A stretch of 64,000 nucleotides of DNA from an uncultured Lachnospiraceae bacterium (lineage in GTDB: Bacteria; Bacillota; Clostridia; Lachnospirales; Lachnospiraceae). Shown piece after piece: positions 1 through 7,590 of this stretch. The number at the start of each line of letters is the position of its first letter. Positions within the stretch are counted from its first letter, which is position 1. Location of the stretch: assembly GCA_910578175.1 (NCBI GenBank), contig CAJTPF010000002.1, forward strand, positions 126,024-190,023. Reading direction: 5' to 3'. Under the pieces are notes generated by a model. The model did no database searches, was not told the DNA's origin, and worked only from the letters and a program-made list of their open reading frames with translations. A program made the position numbers and the translations under genes.

Positions 1-668
1 CCTGCCACAAAATTGCTTCCCAAATTATAGATGATTGCCATACCTATACTCAACAGGAAAAATACGGGTATCAGGAAAGAATCCATGGTCAGCGCCAGTA
101 CGATCGTCGTTAAACCGGCCGCAATCACTACATACATAAGAGCTTCACTATTGCTTATCTCTTTCATGTCCGTAATAATGGCTGACATTCCGCCAGGCTG
201 ACATTGTTTCTTTGTCATGGAACGTATTTCTTCTATCGCCTCCAATGTCTCGTCTGCCGAACTGGAGGGATCAAATAATACCATTAGCAGTGTGCTGCCC
301 TTTTCTTTATTATTGAATGCAGCAACAATATCTTCCGGAAGAACTTCCATCGGCACCGATACGTCTGACAGTGTATCATACCAGATAACATTTTTTACGT
401 GTTCTACAGTTTCAATATTCTTTTTTAACCCGGCAACCTCTTTACTCCCCATTCCTTCCACGACACATAAAGAAAATGCCCCCGTACCGAACTCATCTAA
501 TAAAATCTCCTGTCCTTTCATGGTATCAATATTTTCCGGCAGATAGGAAAGAATATCATAATTTATTCTGGTATTCAGATACATGAAACCTGACGGAAAC
601 AGCAAAAGAAAACTAATGATCAAGATCGGAATTCTTAACCTTACAATCTTTTTTCCCATGTTCAGCAT
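1..668 (-). CDS. MMPL/RND-family transporter, N-terminal part (cut by window edge)
   Basis: The reading frame is open from an ATG at 668 to the left edge, giving about 222 residues. GGAGTGA lies 7 bases upstream of the ATG. Residues 10-30 form a first membrane helix. A soluble extracytoplasmic stretch follows (about 31-180), and a second hydrophobic stretch starts near 183 and ends with NLGSNFVAG at the edge. This order (helix, large external domain, helix bundle) is that of one half of an RND-superfamily MMPL/YdfJ protein, which exports hydrophobic compounds or lipids using the proton gradient. The gene diverges from a TetR regulator across shared operators, the classic layout of a substrate-induced efflux pump. 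The substrate cannot be read from the sequence. The family call is good; the exact subfamily is uncertain because most of the protein is missing. Confidence 0.8.
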   Translation of the reverse strand, partial: MLNMGKKIVRLRIPILIISFLLLFPSGFMYLNTRINYDILSYLPENIDTMKGQEILLDEFGTGAFSLCVVEGMGSKEVAGLKKNIETVEHVKNVIWYDTLSDVSVPMEVLPEDIVAAFNNKEKGSTLLMVLFDPSSSADETLEAIEEIRSMTKKQCQPGGMSAIITDMKEISNSEALMYVVIAAGLTTIVLALTMDSFLIPVFFLLSIGMAIIYNLGSNFVA

Positions 669-715
669 AAACTCACTCCTTTTTTTATTTTACCGCTCAA
701 TATTTATTTAAAAAA

Positions 716-781
716 CAATATTGACCAACGGTCATTTCTTATAGTATGATTTATATCATAAAAATGACCATTGGTCAATAT
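716..781. promoter_or_regulatory. Two TetR-type operators inside a face-to-face divergent promoter
   Basis: Two 13-bp palindromes share the half-sites TGACC-N3-GGTCA: 722-734 (spacer AAC) and 765-777 (spacer ATT), with centres 43 bp apart. Their flanks are also mirror images, so 716-781 is one large inverted repeat. Each operator contains the -35 of one promoter. Rightward: TTGACC (721-726), 18 bp, TATGAT (745-750). Leftward: TTGACC (778-773), 17 bp, TATAAA (755-750). A repressor bound to both sites would cover both promoters and silence the transporter and its own gene together. Binding by the adjacent TetR protein is inferred from position and symmetry. Confidence 0.85.
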
Positions 782-926
782 TAATTTTCTAAATAATTGA
801 TAAATTTTTTTTTGATGGTTATTGACTAAAATCCAAAAGAAAACCTATAATAAAAGAAATTAAAAAGAATATTACTGTTTATTGCATATACTCCTGTAAT
901 AAATTGCATGAATACGGAGGAATAAT

Positions 927-1538
927 ATGAGTAAAATCGAGTCGAATAAAAAACAAAAAGAAGAGTCCCTTTTAGATGCAGCTTTTACACTTTTTACTTC
1001 AAAAGGCATAAACAAAACATCTATCTCAGATATCGTGGCCAAATCCGGTGTTGCCAAAGGAACTTTTTATTTGTATTTTAAGGATAAGTATGATATAAGA
1101 AATATGCTGATTGCCCATAAAGCCAGTCAGTTATTTCAAAATGCGGAAAATGATCTGCTTAAAACAGATATTACAGATTTAGTAGACGAAATTATTTTTA
1201 TAGCAGATAATATAATAAATCAACTTTGTACAAACCAGTCGCTGTTAATGTTTATTTCTAAAAATTTAAGCTGGGGGATCTTTAAATCTTCCATTACCAA
1301 TACTTCCGAAAATGATATAAATTTTAATAATATTTATCAGCGTATTTTAAATCATAAAGATTACACGTTTAAGGATCCGGAGGTCATGCTTTTTATGATC
1401 ATCGAACTGACAAGCTCTACCTGTTACAGTTCCATTTTATATGATGAACCGGTATCCATAGATAAATTAAAACCATATCTTTATGAAACCATACGCAGTA
1501 TCATTAAACAACATGTTTGTTCTGAACCGGAACACTGA
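927..1538 (+). CDS. TetR/AcrR-family transcriptional regulator
   Basis: This 203-residue protein has the usual TetR length. The N-terminal helix-turn-helix lies at about residues 10-55, with the recognition region IVAKSGVAKGTFYLYFKDK. The C-terminal ligand-binding half is all-helical and not conserved. The ATG at 927 is preceded by GGAGG with a 6-base spacer. It is transcribed away from the MMPL transporter, and the operators at 722-734 and 765-777 overlap both promoters, so it most likely represses itself and the pump and releases on binding a pump substrate. The ligand is unknown. Confidence 0.93.
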   Translation: MSKIESNKKQKEESLLDAAFTLFTSKGINKTSISDIVAKSGVAKGTFYLYFKDKYDIRNMLIAHKASQLFQNAENDLLKTDITDLVDEIIFIADNIINQLCTNQSLLMFISKNLSWGIFKSSITNTSENDINFNNIYQRILNHKDYTFKDPEVMLFMIIELTSSTCYSSILYDEPVSIDKLKPYLYETIRSIIKQHVCSEPEH

Positions 1539-1550
1539 GCATGACAGCAG

Positions 1551-1602
1551 AAAAAACTCCCGTTCAGGTGGCATTCTTTTTATCTTGCCACCCGAACGGG
1601 AG
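1551..1602 (-). terminator. Intrinsic terminator between convergent genes
   Basis: A 17-bp stem, CTCCCGTTCAGGTGGCA (1557-1573) against 1586-1602 with one mismatch, is followed on the minus strand by six T (1556-1551). It ends the minus-strand chemoreceptor transcript. Weaker T-rich sequence on the plus side may also serve the tetR gene. Confidence 0.85.
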
Positions 1603-1663
1603 ATAATCTCTTTTCATTGTCAAAATTACATTGATATGTACTATTGAATTTGTCGTTTATTAT

Positions 1664-3088
1664 CTAAAAAACACTTTCATCTGCAGCCGTCAGATCCTTC
1701 GCAGCCTGAATCATCTTATCAAAACCTGCGATCAATTCTTCAGATAATCTCTCTGCTTCCCTGTATCCGTTTTCCGCTTCGGTAATATCCTGTTTCTTTA
1801 CGGCTTCCGTAATCGATAAACCTTTTTTATGGAACAGCGAATGTTTTTCTCCTATTTCTTTCCAGATCACAGCGATAGTATTTGCTTTCGGTCTTAAAGA
1901 ATAATAGAAATGACCAAACCCACAGCGATGCTCATCCGTCTGTAACGGAATGGCTTCTTCTTCATCTATCATTTCCCTTAATGCAGATAACCACTTTTTA
2001 TGCGCCTCTATAGCATCTTCAAGAGCAACGATAAAATCTTCATTATCTATTTTGTAGAATTCATCTTCTGCCATCTTGCCCATATTTACAGCCACATTAT
2101 TCAGCAATGACTCTACTTCATATACCGGATTTATCACATCCGTTAAGCTCCTGCTGACTTTACCCAAAGAATTGGAATGTTCGGATAAAATATCAATTTC
2201 ATTATCCAGTCTGTGCATCTGAGACTCCACTTCATTGACGGATGTACTGATCTCCTCATTTTTCACTGCAATATTGGTTATGGCCTCATTAATGTTATTT
2301 ATATTAGTTTTATTTGATGTATTAATTTCCATTACGGAATTCAGACTGTTATTTATGCTGTCCAGTGATTCCACCGTACTTTCCACACTTTTAGAACTTT
2401 TTCCGGAAGCTTCCGCAATATTCTCAACAAATTTTCCCATATTTCCGGTAAGAACTTTTGTCTGCTCTGCCAATTGTCTGATCTCTTCTGCTACAACCGC
2501 AAATCCCCGTCCGTTATCCCCGGCTCTGGCTGCCTCAATGGATGCATTTAATGCTAACAGATTCGTCTGCGCCGATATGGCATTGATCCCTTCGATAACT
2601 TCATTCATATGCTGAATAACTTCCAGCAATGTAGACATGTCCTGTTTCATCTGTCCGGATTGCTTTATCGCAATATTTGAGACATTTATTATATTGGTTA
2701 ATTTTGTTTCATTTTCAGTAATTCCCATTAATATGGAATTACAATTTTCAGAAACATTTGTAATAGAATTTGTCAAATCTTCATGCGCATTTGCTACTTC
2801 TCCCGTAACTGTAGCCGTACTCTCGGATGTCTGATTGATCTGCTGTGCCAGATTTGATAATTCTTCGCTTATAAGCTTGATTTGGTCAGCCTTATTGACT
2901 AAAGCCAGGTCCAGGGAACTCATTTTCATATTTGAAGAAAGAACTTCCTTGACCAGATTTCCAAATTTTTCCCTGCCACCCTTTAATCTTATATATACAT
3001 CCGCCAGTTCAGGTCCCATTTTTGAAACGTCAACCTTTTCCATACGTGCTACTGCACAAAGCATTTTTACATTTACTTTTTTACCCAT
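1664..3088 (-). CDS. Soluble methyl-accepting chemotaxis protein with C-terminal CZB domain
   Basis: There is no membrane segment, so this is a cytoplasmic chemoreceptor of about 474 residues. A helical N-terminal region (about 1-75) leads into the signalling coiled coil, whose conserved tip ([18 protein letters not shown], then [18 protein letters not shown]) docks CheA and CheW. The last 130 residues match the chemoreceptor zinc-binding (CZB) domain: HKKW, then HRCGFG with an aromatic-rich stretch, then H...FH, giving the usual His/Cys zinc ligands. CZB receptors are reported to sense zinc or oxidants such as hypochlorite. The frame continues to a GTG at 3124, but GGAGG lies 5 bases before the ATG at 3088, so 3088 is preferred. 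It has its own promoter and a strong terminator. Confidence 0.92.
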   Translation of the reverse strand: MGKKVNVKMLCAVARMEKVDVSKMGPELADVYIRLKGGREKFGNLVKEVLSSNMKMSSLDLALVNKADQIKLISEELSNLAQQINQTSESTATVTGEVANAHEDLTNSITNVSENCNSILMGITENETKLTNIINVSNIAIKQSGQMKQDMSTLLEVIQHMNEVIEGINAISAQTNLLALNASIEAARAGDNGRGFAVVAEEIRQLAEQTKVLTGNMGKFVENIAEASGKSSKSVESTVESLDSINNSLNSVMEINTSNKTNINNINEAITNIAVKNEEISTSVNEVESQMHRLDNEIDILSEHSNSLGKVSRSLTDVINPVYEVESLLNNVAVNMGKMAEDEFYKIDNEDFIVALEDAIEAHKKWLSALREMIDEEEAIPLQTDEHRCGFGHFYYSLRPKANTIAVIWKEIGEKHSLFHKKGLSITEAVKKQDITEAENGYREAERLSEELIAGFDKMIQAAKDLTAADESVF

Positions 3089-3140
3089 ATGTGCCTCCAT
3101 TGCGAATCCCATGATATTTTTCACATAAAACGTTTCTCTT

Positions 3141-3169
3141 ATTATACAATATTTATGCTTTTTTCACAA
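3141..3169 (-). promoter_or_regulatory. Promoter of the CZB chemoreceptor gene
   Basis: On the minus strand: TTGTGA (3169-3164), 17-bp spacer, TATAAT (3146-3141), about 50 bases before the preferred ATG. This is a vegetative sigma-A-type promoter rather than the flagellar sigma type often seen for chemotaxis genes. Confidence 0.7.
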
Positions 3170-3208
3170 TAGATACAGGTTATGTTTTCAGCATAAAGAT
3201 ATATATTG

Positions 3209-4240
3209 CTAGTTCACGATTACTCTGCATTTAACTTTTGTTCCGTCTTCCTTTACATAGATATAAGTTTTTCCCTTACCGGTGGCTTTTACTTTTCCGT
3301 TTCTATCTACAATGGCCACACTGGTATTGCCAGAAGAATACTCCGGCTTATTTCCGGAAGAAACCTTTGTCTGAAGCTGATATTGTTTTCCTTTCTTCAG
3401 TGTAATTTCATAAGTGTCAAGTCTGATCTCCGGTTTTTTTACGGTGACCGTACAGGTTTTACTAACCCCGTCCACTTTTGCCGTAACCACTGCAGTGCCG
3501 TTTCTGACAGCCGTTATGGTCCCGCTGCTGTCTGCCACGGCTACCGACTTTCTGTTTGAACTGTATACCGGTTTGATTCCTGAGGATACTTTGGCCGTCA
3601 GATTAAATTTCTGTCCCCGGTATAATGTAATACGGCTTTTACTCAGAGATACGGTCGGCCGTCTGACCAGAATCCGGCAGGTTTTGCTATAACCGTCCGC
3701 CCGGACCGTGACCACTGCCTCTCCGGGCTTGATTCCTGTTACATAACCGTTCTCATCCACCAAAGCAATACTTTTTTTATTGATCTTGTAGGTTACACCG
3801 GATCCATTGGATGTTACTGCACGGATTCGTTTTGTCTCACCATTTTCCATTGACAGATATCCGGTATCAAGAGAAATGACTGTTTTATTTACCTTTATTC
3901 TGCATACTGCTTCTGCCCCCCTGATCTTAACCGAAATATTGGCGGTTCCTCCTTTTTTGGCAGTAACAAGCCCATAGGTATTTATGGATGCTACCTTACT
4001 GTCGCTGCTTTTAAAAACAGGTTTCTTTCCATCTGATGTAAATGCCGTCAGATAAAACTTATCACCGATATTCATAACCCCAGAATATTTTGATAAGACT
4101 ACAAACGATATGTTTGCTGCCTGACATTCTTTAATAAACAGATTGTCGCCTACCTGAAAAAAACACATTACGAACAATATCCAAGCTGTTATTTTTCTCA
4201 GTCCGGACTTAAGATCATATCTTTTTTCCTTACATCCCAT
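3209..4240 (-). CDS. Secreted or anchored protein with Big_2 Ig-like repeats
   Basis: From the ATG at 4240 the product is about 343 residues. The N-terminus is basic (KEKRYDLKSGLRK), followed by a hydrophobic segment (ITAWILFVMCFFQVG) acting as a signal peptide or anchor. The rest is four bacterial Ig-like group 2 (Big_2) repeats of 75-80 residues. Each has a motif such as SSDSKVASINTYGLVTAKKG or SSNRKSVAVADSSGTITAV and ends in a CRIKV or CTVTV strand. Such repeats serve as stalks or adhesion modules on the outside of the cell. No LPXTG sorting signal or catalytic domain is present. GGGAGG lies 7 bases before the ATG at 4240, so the longer frame from 4279 is rejected. Confidence 0.87.
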   Translation of the reverse strand: MGCKEKRYDLKSGLRKITAWILFVMCFFQVGDNLFIKECQAANISFVVLSKYSGVMNIGDKFYLTAFTSDGKKPVFKSSDSKVASINTYGLVTAKKGGTANISVKIRGAEAVCRIKVNKTVISLDTGYLSMENGETKRIRAVTSNGSGVTYKINKKSIALVDENGYVTGIKPGEAVVTVRADGYSKTCRILVRRPTVSLSKSRITLYRGQKFNLTAKVSSGIKPVYSSNRKSVAVADSSGTITAVRNGTAVVTAKVDGVSKTCTVTVKKPEIRLDTYEITLKKGKQYQLQTKVSSGNKPEYSSGNTSVAIVDRNGKVKATGKGKTYIYVKEDGTKVKCRVIVN

Positions 4241-4296
4241 ATTTAATCCTCCCTTTTGTTCTTTACTGATACACCTCAACCATAACCTGTATTTTT

Positions 4297-4342
4297 ATTA
4301 TATCACCTTTTATTTCTATTTCAACATACAAATAATATGTTG
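4297..4342 (-). promoter_or_regulatory. Promoter of the Ig-repeat gene with a palindrome next to the -35
   Basis: Minus strand: TTGAAA (4324-4319), 16-bp spacer, TATAAT (4302-4297). A 7-bp inverted repeat, CAACATA (4322-4328) and TATGTTG (4336-4342), overlaps the -35 and could be an operator. The small XRE gene starting at 4482 is the obvious candidate regulator, but that is inference. Confidence 0.55.
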
Positions 4343-4481
4343 CACAAATACAGTGTTTGATCAGATGGCGACACAACCCAGAAACACTATAATTTCGCCG
4401 CCCCTTTTTTAATCTTTTCGAATATTACAATTCAAACTAAAATGCCTATACAAAAATAAAATAAATAAGGGGAATTATCAA

Positions 4482-4826
4482 ATGCAGGATTTAGAAATCA
4501 ATTCAAGGATCAGACAGTTAATTACAGATAAAGGATACACGATCTACCAGCTATCCAAGGAGTCTTCCATACCTCTGTCCACTCTCTATGGAATAATCAA
4601 TAACCTTTACCTTCCATCTATACATACTTTGATCATTATCTGTAAATTTTTAAATATTACGATGGGTGAATTTTTTTTAGAAGACTGTTCCGCAGCTCCA
4701 CGGTTCTTAACTCCAACCGAGGAACAGCACCTTTTTCTCTATCGAAGCATCTCTTCCGGACTGCAGAACCATATTGATGATTATCTCCTGCTTTTAAGGG
4801 AATCAAATGTTTTAATACACAAATAA
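4482..4826 (+). CDS. Small XRE-family transcriptional regulator (first of two)
   Basis: A 114-residue protein with a Cro/CI-type helix-turn-helix at about residues 8-63: IRQLITDKGYTIYQLSKES, then IPLSTLYGIIN, then PSIHTLIIICKFLNITMGEFF. The C-terminal tail (about 45 residues) is helical without a recognisable domain. AGGGGAA lies 7 bases before the ATG. It closely resembles the next gene in layout (LSKES.IP.S, PSI.TL..IC..L.I.M..FF), so the two are probably paralogues. Its targets are unknown; it lies divergent from the Ig-repeat protein. Confidence 0.85.
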   Translation: MQDLEINSRIRQLITDKGYTIYQLSKESSIPLSTLYGIINNLYLPSIHTLIIICKFLNITMGEFFLEDCSAAPRFLTPTEEQHLFLYRSISSGLQNHIDDYLLLLRESNVLIHK

Positions 4827-5013
4827 ATATTTCTGGTTCCGTCATTTCAGTTAATTGTTATCTTTGTTCTAAAATCCATACTACACAAATCACTTTCAGA
4901 ATAGTACACTACATCTATCATATTAAAACAAACCATGATAAACATAAAACAAATTTATCTGTAACGTTTCAATTACGTTTTGTGTTCATTCAGCCAATGG
5001 AAAGGAACATTTT

Positions 5014-5340
5014 ATGGAAGATTTTACAACAAACGATGTCTTATTGAGAATTGAAGAATTACTGAAAATACGACAATGGACACATTACCGCCTGTCAAAA
5101 GAGAGCAAAATTCCATACTCCAGTATCAGCAATATGTTTAAAAGAAATACGGTTCCGTCAATTCCTACCTTGATGAAGATCTGTGACGGATTAAAGATCA
5201 GCATGAGTGATTTTTTCAGATATGAAGAAAAAAGATTCAGCGAGACCATTACGCTGGCTAAAAATATAGAAGGACTGGATGAATATAAAAAAAATCTTCT
5301 GATGACTTATATCAATTGTCTGAACCAACCGGATCAATGA
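5014..5340 (+). CDS. Small XRE-family transcriptional regulator (second of two)
   Basis: A 108-residue paralogue of the preceding regulator. The helix-turn-helix spans about residues 8-65 (LSKESKIPYSSISNMF, then PSIPTLMKICDGLKISMSD). The tail, from RYEEKRFSETI onward, differs from the first copy. GGAAAGGAA precedes the ATG. The 187 bases between the two genes show no terminator that I can defend and no clear promoter. Similar small regulators occur singly all over Lachnospiraceae chromosomes, so a pair does not by itself imply a prophage. Confidence 0.85.
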   Translation: MEDFTTNDVLLRIEELLKIRQWTHYRLSKESKIPYSSISNMFKRNTVPSIPTLMKICDGLKISMSDFFRYEEKRFSETITLAKNIEGLDEYKKNLLMTYINCLNQPDQ

Positions 5341-5460
5341 TGATTTTCCCAAACCAACTATATCATTGAAAAACAGAGCCTTAATCCTTACCTGCCAGGA
5401 TCCTTTCTGCCAATTATGCTGCCGGACACAAAACAGGCTCCCTAAAAATAAAGAACGAAA

Positions 5461-5484
5461 AAGCCCCAAAAAAAAATGGGGCTT
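5461..5484 (-). terminator. Terminator of the tRNA-Cys gene
   Basis: The stem AAGCCCC / GGGGCTT with an A/T-only loop is followed on the minus strand by a short T run (TTTTTC). It begins 5 bases after the tRNA 3' end. Confidence 0.8.
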
Positions 5485-5489
5485 CAAAA

Positions 5490-5560
5490 AGGCGACAACC
5501 AGATTCGAACTGGTGATGACGGTGTTGCAGACCGGAGCCTTACCACTTGGCTATGTCGCC
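5490..5560 (-). tRNA. tRNA-Cys (anticodon GCA)
   Basis: Read on the minus strand it folds as a 71-nt cloverleaf. The 7-bp acceptor GGCGACA/TGTCGCC is perfect. The D arm is GCC/GGC, the anticodon loop is CTGCAAC with anticodon GCA, and the T arm is CCAG-TTCGAAT-CTGG. Position 73 is U, the cysteine identity base. CCA is not encoded. Anticodon-stem pair 27-43 is a C/U mismatch, which is slightly unusual. A promoter sits upstream and a terminator directly downstream, so it is a single-gene unit. Confidence 0.96.
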
Positions 5561-5593
5561 GTATATCACGCTGCCGCTTGCGACAACGTGTAT

Positions 5594-5622
5594 ATTATAG
5601 CAATAGTGTTTTCATTCGTCAA
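5594..5622 (-). promoter_or_regulatory. Promoter of tRNA-Cys
   Basis: Minus strand: TTGACG (5622-5617), 17-bp spacer, TATAAT (5599-5594). It is about 34 bases upstream of the mature tRNA 5' end, close to consensus as expected for a stable-RNA gene. Confidence 0.85.
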
Positions 5623-5663
5623 GGACTTTTTATAAAAATCCAACGAATTCTTTCTGCATTATT

Positions 5664-6353
5664 CTACAAAATATACTTTGTAAGAAGATTGTGGTCATAT
5701 ATAAAATTCAGTACAGGATTGGAAGCAATGGCGCTGAAAATATCTTTCCCGATATTGGTTCCGCTGACAGCTGTCAAAGCCGTACAGATTACCCATATGA
5801 TCAAGATTCCCTCTATAAATCCCAGGACCGCGCCCAGGTTTTTGTTTATAAAATTAACGACGGGCAGTTTACTGAACAGGTCAACGACAGAAACCAGTAC
5901 TCTCAATAAAATCTTAAATATCAGAAACAATACCAGTACCGTAACTGCATTTAAAAGAATATCGGTCAGGGATTCCGCCACATAATTGCTGAATGATACA
6001 ACCTTCATTTCCGATCTTATACCCTCGGTATTATCCGTGATCAGCTTATCCTGAATAGAAGACGGAAGATTCAGCTTTTTAATGGCCTCCGCCTGAATTT
6101 CTATCGACGCATTATCCAGTCCCTCGCCGATATATTCCGATACATAGTCCGCCATCTGCTCTTTTACGGTATTATATAACGGCGTATGATTCTTAATAAA
6201 ACTGCTGCATGGTCCCGCAAACAATACGGAAGCCAGCAAAGCCACGAGCGTAACCGCCAGGGATAAAACAATTTTAATAAACCCCTTTGCATAACCGATA
6301 ACCGTCATGATCACAAGAAATGCGATTACCCCGGCCAATAATAATGTTCCCAT
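5664..6353 (-). CDS. CvpA-family membrane protein
   Basis: About 229 residues from the ATG at 6353, which follows AAGGAG with a 7-base spacer; the longer frame from 6371 would put this ribosome site inside the gene. Membrane helices lie near residues 3-50 (two, including VIGYAKGFIKIVLSLAVTL) and two more near 125-150 and 170-195, separated by a polar loop (about 55-115). The N-terminal G..KGF.K motif and the four-helix arrangement match CvpA, a broadly conserved envelope protein first linked to colicin V production; its molecular role is poorly known. The upstream gene ends 17 bases before it, so the two are likely cotranscribed. Confidence 0.85.
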   Translation of the reverse strand: MGTLLLAGVIAFLVIMTVIGYAKGFIKIVLSLAVTLVALLASVLFAGPCSSFIKNHTPLYNTVKEQMADYVSEYIGEGLDNASIEIQAEAIKKLNLPSSIQDKLITDNTEGIRSEMKVVSFSNYVAESLTDILLNAVTVLVLFLIFKILLRVLVSVVDLFSKLPVVNFINKNLGAVLGFIEGILIIWVICTALTAVSGTNIGKDIFSAIASNPVLNFIYDHNLLTKYIL

Positions 6354-6370
6354 CTTTTTTCTCCTTTGCA

Positions 6371-7513
6371 CTATTTTAATTTAATCTGCATAATGGAATC
6401 TGCCGTTATCAGCACATAAGCAGATTCCGATATGGCAAACATTTTTTCAACCGCCACATCAAACTGTGTCTCAAATCTCGTCACTCCGTCACCGGATACC
6501 AGTCTGCAGGATTTTTCATTATACATCATTACTTTATCATCTGCAAAAAGAATTCCTTTATACTGATAATCCGTCTCCAGACTTAAGATTTTTTCTCCAC
6601 CGGCACTATAGGTTTTTATAAGATACGGCTTATCTGAATTTTCATTCCGGAAAACAATGCCGATATTTCCTTTATTATAGAAAATACTTTCAATCTTACG
6701 CTCCAGTTCCTCTTCCCTGAGAATGGACGGTTTACGTTTAATCGAATATATTGTAAACAAGTCCGTTCCAAAGGCCGCAGCCACATTATTGCTGATAAAT
6801 TCCACCTTGGGAACGATCGCCGTCTTATACTGATTAAAACCGCCTACGATCCTGTCAACCTCATTCTGCCCTACTGCAGAATAATTATAAAAAACCACAT
6901 TAGACTGGGTCGTTCCATTGGCGATGCCCAGATATGAAGCCGCAAGTTTCGTTCCGTCATCAGAAATGGATATATCAACAGGATAACCGTCTCCCTGTAT
7001 TACCGTACGCCCCAGGGCAATGGAATCTCCGTTTTTATCTTTTACTTCTATGTAGTTTGCCTCACCATCATCCAAAGCCGCAGCCACGATCCCTTTTCCG
7101 GATATCTCAACGCTCATGACCGGATAAGACATGGTAATATCCCACTGCTCTCCTGATTTATTAAAAATGGATATATTATTTGATTTCTGTTCTGCGATCA
7201 CGATATAATCCCCACAGATATCCAACATCGGATTCTGAATGGAAATGGATTTATTCCAGACTTCTTTTCCTGATCTTATATAAGAAATCCCGTCAGCCGT
7301 ACACCGGATTATGCCCGATGCAAATGCCGCATACTTTGCAGGGACTCCGGCATCGATTTCCATGGTACTTGTCATTTCATATGTTGAGTAATCTTTATTC
7401 CTATGTGTATAAACATACCAGCCTGCGGACAGTATGGCCGCTACCAAAAGGATTAAACCCCCATACTTTATGATCTTATGCTTAATAAGGCCTATATCCC
7501 TTTCTTCCTCCAT
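6371..7513 (-). CDS. DUF5711-like membrane-anchored beta-propeller protein
   Basis: About 380 residues. After a short cytoplasmic N-terminus comes one membrane helix (about 18-36, IKYGGLILLVAAILSAGWYVY). The remaining 340 residues are extracytoplasmic and contain repeated short beta-blade motifs, for example VEISGKGIVAAALDDGEANYIEV and VDISISDDGTKLAASYLG, as in WD40/PQQ-like propellers. I recognise the layout of the Lachnospiraceae DUF5711 family; no function is known. The ATG at 7513 has GGAGG 5 bases upstream and is preferred to the ATG at 7525. It probably shares a transcript with the CvpA gene and the LysM protein. Confidence 0.75.
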   Translation of the reverse strand: MEEERDIGLIKHKIIKYGGLILLVAAILSAGWYVYTHRNKDYSTYEMTSTMEIDAGVPAKYAAFASGIIRCTADGISYIRSGKEVWNKSISIQNPMLDICGDYIVIAEQKSNNISIFNKSGEQWDITMSYPVMSVEISGKGIVAAALDDGEANYIEVKDKNGDSIALGRTVIQGDGYPVDISISDDGTKLAASYLGIANGTTQSNVVFYNYSAVGQNEVDRIVGGFNQYKTAIVPKVEFISNNVAAAFGTDLFTIYSIKRKPSILREEELERKIESIFYNKGNIGIVFRNENSDKPYLIKTYSAGGEKILSLETDYQYKGILFADDKVMMYNEKSCRLVSGDGVTRFETQFDVAVEKMFAISESAYVLITADSIMQIKLK

Positions 7514-7590
7514 TGTTTCCTCCATTCTGCCAGACCGATTTCAGAATCGTTTCTGTTTACCATCTATATGATTATACAATAAAATACCGG

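Noticed and set aside
4482-5340. The XRE pair as part of a prophage
   Set aside because: No integrase, antirepressor, packaging or structural gene is near, and no attachment repeat was seen.
5366-5985. Plus-strand open frames across the tRNA-Cys and into the CvpA region
   Set aside because: They run antisense through a well-supported tRNA and a well-supported membrane protein gene, with no ribosome site and no family match.
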